In this document: positions 8,390 through 11,138 of the stretch, one piece after another
Numbering within the stretch: the stretch's first letter is position 1
How the letters are laid out: each line of letters begins with the position of its first letter
Source of the DNA: an uncultured Pseudomonadaceae bacterium
Lineage (GTDB): Bacteria; Pseudomonadota; Gammaproteobacteria; Pseudomonadales; Pseudomonadaceae
Length of the DNA stretch: 11,138 bases
Assembly (NCBI GenBank): GCA_947630465.1
Contig: CANRHT010000054.1
Coordinates: forward strand, 1-11,138
Direction: 5' to 3'
Notes under the pieces: generated by a model
The model's input: only the letters and a program-made list of their open reading frames with translations
The model's database searches: none
Told to the model about the DNA's origin: nothing
Made by a program: the position numbers and the translations under genes

Positions 8390-8429
8390 TGCTTGCTGCA
8401 GTGTTTGCATGGATGCACTGCAGCAAGCA
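8390..8429. terminator. Perfect 14-bp stem-loop between convergent genes, candidate bidirectional terminator
   Basis: TGCTTGCTGCAGTG (8390-8403) and CACTGCAGCAAGCA (8416-8429) are exact inverted repeats around a 12-nt loop. The stem lies 17 nt after the stop of the EAL gene and 25 nt beyond the stop of the convergent MFS gene, the usual place for a shared terminator. Neither side carries a real T run (TTTAAGG on plus, CCGATTAG on minus), so termination would be atypical. It might instead protect mRNA 3' ends or bind a protein. Confidence 0.55.
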
Positions 8430-8454
8430 TTTAAGGTTCATACACCAGTAGATA

Positions 8455-9756
8455 TCAGTAATGCTGCTCTTCAGAGTCCTCGGCAATATCAGCGAGCGGA
8501 CTGTCTTGCATCTGTTCTTGTACATGGCTTTCCTCAACTCGTGGGTCGAGTGCAGCTGCCAGCGGCGAACTGCTAATACCATCAGGCATATAGATGTGTT
8601 GCAGCGGCGCTTCATCGCTGAGGGTGTCGCCAGTGATCGCCTGCGGACGGACGCGGATCACAATCAACATGGCAAACAGGCTCAGTGCCACATAGAGCAT
8701 ATTTGCCCCCTGTGACTTCATTAATGCACCGATCAACAGTGGGCTGATACTGGCACCTATGCCAAAGGTGGTCAGTAACACCGCGGTTAACGACACACGC
8801 TTTTCCGCTTCGATATTGTCATTGGCAAAGGCGACAGCTAACGGGTAAAGACTAAACAACAGCATGCACGACAGGCTGCCGCCGATAAAGATATAGAGTA
8901 TCGGCAGGTCAGTAAAAATAGCTTGCGGTAACGTAATCAGCATTAATAAAGCACTGCCAACCCGAATTAACGTGGGACGATCAACACGATCCGACAGCCA
9001 ACCTAGCGGAGCTTGAACCAGCAAGCCAGCGACAATACAGGTGGCCATAAATAGACCAATCATTTGTGTCGGTAAGCCAATGCGGCTGGCATATAAAGGC
9101 GCTAAACCATAAAAGGCACCGACCATCGCACCGGCTAGTAAACTGGTGAGCATCGACAGCGGTACGCGCTGGATAAAATAGCGTGGCTCAAGCGGTGCAG
9201 GGCGCAAAGGTTCCGGGTGAATGCGGCGGGTGAGTGCGACGGGCACCAGACATAAAGCAAAACACAGGGCGACAAATAACAGTAAGTTAATGTCCAGTTC
9301 TGGCATCGCCGCCAGTACCAGTTGACCTAACACCATGCCCAGATACGACGCCATCATATAACCGGAAAACACCATGCCACGCTCGTCGGAGGTGCTTTGC
9401 TCACTGAGCCAGCTTTCCACCACCATGTACATGCACATCATGCCCAGCCCCACCAGCACGCGCAGCGATAACCAAGCGGGTAAGCTTTCGGTTAAACCAT
9501 GCAGCAACACCGCTGCCGTCACGATTCCGGCGCTGGCCACGTAGGTACGAATATGCCCAACGCGAGCAATTAAGCGGTGACCCAGTTTGCCGCCCAATAC
9601 CAAGCCTAAATAAAAGCCTGTCATTAAAGCACCCACCCACACCCCATCCGCACGTTCAGCGACATGCAGCGCAAGGTAGGTACTTAATAAACCCGAGCCA
9701 AGCAGCATCAATAAAGTGGCAAAATATAACGAGCGGAATGATTTCCAAACAGACAT
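8455..9756 (-). CDS. MFS transporter, YcaD-like, with acidic C-terminal tail
   Basis: Inner-membrane major facilitator protein, 433 residues from the ATG at 9756. About twelve hydrophobic segments occupy residues 10-368. The loop between helices 2 and 3 carries the MFS motif A form GKLGHRLIARVGHIR (56-70), mirrored by GWLSDRVDR (252-260) between helices 8 and 9. The block VVESWLSEQSTSDERG (112-127), followed by YMMASYLGMVLGQ (133-145), resembles E. coli YcaD. The substrate is unknown in this family. Residues 371-433 form a soluble tail rich in Asp, Glu, Gln and Pro that YcaD (about 380 residues) lacks. A GTG at 9768 could add four residues, but no purine-rich site precedes it. The ATG at 9756 has a weak GTGAGA upstream and is preferred. 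The gene is convergent with the EAL gene and apparently a single-gene transcript. Confidence 0.87.
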   Translation of the reverse strand: MSVWKSFRSLYFATLLMLLGSGLLSTYLALHVAERADGVWVGALMTGFYLGLVLGGKLGHRLIARVGHIRTYVASAGIVTAAVLLHGLTESLPAWLSLRVLVGLGMMCMYMVVESWLSEQSTSDERGMVFSGYMMASYLGMVLGQLVLAAMPELDINLLLFVALCFALCLVPVALTRRIHPEPLRPAPLEPRYFIQRVPLSMLTSLLAGAMVGAFYGLAPLYASRIGLPTQMIGLFMATCIVAGLLVQAPLGWLSDRVDRPTLIRVGSALLMLITLPQAIFTDLPILYIFIGGSLSCMLLFSLYPLAVAFANDNIEAEKRVSLTAVLLTTFGIGASISPLLIGALMKSQGANMLYVALSLFAMLIVIRVRPQAITGDTLSDEAPLQHIYMPDGISSSPLAAALDPRVEESHVQEQMQDSPLADIAEDSEEQHY

Positions 9757-9791
9757 GCACGGTCTCACATGAGGGGAGTTAACGGTGTAGT

Positions 9792-9797
9792 GTTATA
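9792..9797 (-). promoter_or_regulatory. Possible -10 element of the MFS gene, in the 186-nt gap
   Basis: The minus strand reads TATAAC here, 35 nt before the ATG at 9756, within the 8-bp palindrome GTTATAAC (9792-9799). The best -35 at 16-17 bp is TTATGG, a poor match. The rest of the gap (about 9800-9942) shows only an 8-bp palindrome TCTTAAGA near 9888; no intrinsic terminator for the aldehyde dehydrogenase gene was found. Confidence 0.3.
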
Positions 9798-9942
9798 ACT
9801 ATCAGCTTTGCAGCCATAAGCCCAGAACACACAGTCAGTCTACGCGCCATATACCTCAGCGGCCAGCCGAATACTGTTGTTTTTAGCTCTTAAGATAGCG
9901 GTGGTTATAGCCTAATGTTGTATCCAATTAAATCGCAGGTTA

Positions 9943-11138
9943 TTAACGTAAAAAGAACTTCAGAATCAGCTTTTGCAGCCAGCCACCATAGGGCGGATAA
10001 ATCAGTTTAGCGGCATTAAAATGCTGTTTGCTAAACACCGATTTGCTGTGGCTAAAAGTTAAGAAACCTTCGTGGGCGTGATAGTGGCCCATGCCGGATG
10101 GACCAATCCCGCCAAAGGGTAAATCATGCTGCGCGACATGCAGCAAAGTATCGTTAATACACACGCCACCGGCATGACTGTTGTGCAGCACGTATTGCTG
10201 CTCTTCAGCTTCATAGCCAAAGTAATACAGCGCTAAAGGGCGAGGGCGTTGGCGAACATAAGCTAAGGCATCATCCAGGCTGTGATAGCCGACAATGGGC
10301 AAGATTGGGCCAAAGATTTCCTCCTGCATCACGCGCATCTCATCGTTGACATTCAGCAGTAAGGTTAAGGGCATGCGCTGGTCTTGGCCTTGCTCATGTA
10401 TGGCAAGCGCCTGTGCACCTTGGCTGGTGGCGTTATCAATAGTGTCTTGCAGGCGTTGTTGCTGTTGTGGGTTGATAATCGCCGTGTAATCAGGGTTGTC
10501 TGCTAGTTTTGGATAAAACTTGAGTACGGTCTGGCGCATCGTTTCAACACACTCATCGATGCGCGCGTGCGGTACTAAAATATAATCCGGCGCGACGCAG
10601 GTTTGCCCAGAGTTGACCATTTTGCCAAAGGCAATGCGCTCAACGGCGTCAGCCATGGGCACGTCGGCGCTGATAATCGCCGGTGATTTACCGCCGAGCT
10701 CTAAGGTCACTGGCGTAAGATTTTTCGCCGCAGCACGCATCACATGTTGAGCGACTTGGGTTGAGCCGGTGAATAGCAGGTGATCAAAAGGCAGTTCGGA
10801 AAACGCCGCAGCGAGATCGGCTTCACCTTGCACGACACAGACCAAATCTTCTGGAAAAACGCGGGCTAATAACTCTTTCAACAGCTGCGCCGTGCGTGGG
10901 GTGTGTTCACTCATCTTGATCATCACCCGATTACCGGCAGCCAGTGCGCCAGTTAAAGGGCCAATGCTTAAAAAGAGCGGGTAGTTCCACGGCACAATCA
11001 CCCCGACCACACCGAGCGGCTGGTAGATGATTTTCGCCGAGGCGGGTTGAAAGGCTAAGCTCACTTTGCGCTTCACCGGTTTCATCCAGCGTTTGATGCG
11101 CTTGTAGGCATAATCAATGCCTTGCAAGCTCGGCATCA
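9943..11138 (-). CDS. Aldehyde dehydrogenase, coniferyl-aldehyde-dehydrogenase-like, N-terminus cut by window end
   Basis: NAD(P)-dependent cytosolic oxidation of an aldehyde to the carboxylate. Numbering is from the first methionine in view, at 11136, which is internal. PWNYP at 49-53 (N51), K74 in MIKMSEHTP, and FTGST at 122-126 form the cofactor site. E146 in LELGGKSP and the catalytic C180 in NSGQTCVAPDY are present, as is EEIFGP at 272-277. The class-3-like sequence (QPLGVVGVIVPWNYP, DLPFGGIGPSGMGHYH) resembles CalB, the coniferyl aldehyde dehydrogenase of Pseudomonas. Related enzymes also act on fatty or other aromatic aldehydes, so the substrate is uncertain. Family members have about 470-480 residues, so about 75 residues are missing at the N-terminus. 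The C-terminus (LQKLILKFFLR) is an amphipathic or hydrophobic tail that could touch the membrane, as in fatty aldehyde dehydrogenases. The true start lies beyond the window. Confidence 0.93.
   Translation of the reverse strand, partial: MPSLQGIDYAYKRIKRWMKPVKRKVSLAFQPASAKIIYQPLGVVGVIVPWNYPLFLSIGPLTGALAAGNRVMIKMSEHTPRTAQLLKELLARVFPEDLVCVVQGEADLAAAFSELPFDHLLFTGSTQVAQHVMRAAAKNLTPVTLELGGKSPAIISADVPMADAVERIAFGKMVNSGQTCVAPDYILVPHARIDECVETMRQTVLKFYPKLADNPDYTAIINPQQQQRLQDTIDNATSQGAQALAIHEQGQDQRMPLTLLLNVNDEMRVMQEEIFGPILPIVGYHSLDDALAYVRQRPRPLALYYFGYEAEEQQYVLHNSHAGGVCINDTLLHVAQHDLPFGGIGPSGMGHYHAHEGFLTFSHSKSVFSKQHFNAAKLIYPPYGGWLQKLILKFFLR

Overview
The window looks like chromosomal DNA from a gammaproteobacterium close to Pseudomonas. 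Three things point there: the order tauE/safE-type gene, lgt, thyA on one strand; an adenine deaminase of the pseudomonad type; and a coniferyl-aldehyde-dehydrogenase-like ALDH. Base composition is only moderately GC by eye (near half), below most Pseudomonas. A low-GC member of the Pseudomonadaceae is therefore an inference, not something shown. I see no transposase, integrase, tRNA, rRNA or CRISPR array. Every gene longer than about 150 codons is intact except the two cut by the window edges.

Left part (1-3728, all on the minus strand). Read in the direction of transcription, the order is a GNAT acetyltransferase (3231-3728), a TauE/SafE-type membrane exporter (2356-3141), lgt prolipoprotein diacylglyceryl transferase (1549-2346), thyA thymidylate synthase (758-1552) and, after a 120-nt gap, adenine deaminase (1-637, cut by the window start). 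The exporter, lgt and thyA are packed like an operon: 9 nt between the first two, then a 4-nt ATGA overlap.

Middle part (3729-8454, plus strand). A 247-nt divergent intergenic region precedes a two-gene signalling operon. The first gene is an 877-residue soluble hybrid histidine kinase (GAF-PAS-GAF-HisKA-HATPase-REC). Its PAS domain carries the residues that hold and sense haem-bound oxygen in FixL. The second gene overlaps it by 4 nt and encodes a REC-GGDEF-EAL response regulator. Its GGDEF signature is destroyed (WSTEQ) while its EAL residues are intact. Together they read as a sensor, possibly of oxygen or redox state, that controls breakdown of cyclic di-GMP. This is the most interesting part of the window. 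A perfect 14-bp stem-loop lies between this operon and the convergent next gene.

Right part (8455-11138, minus strand). A YcaD-like MFS transporter with a long acidic C-terminal tail is followed, past a 186-nt gap, by the C-terminal 398 or so residues of an aldehyde dehydrogenase that runs off the right edge.

The gene calls are well supported by motifs. Promoters, terminators and operators are by-eye candidates only. No gap exceeds 300 nt.
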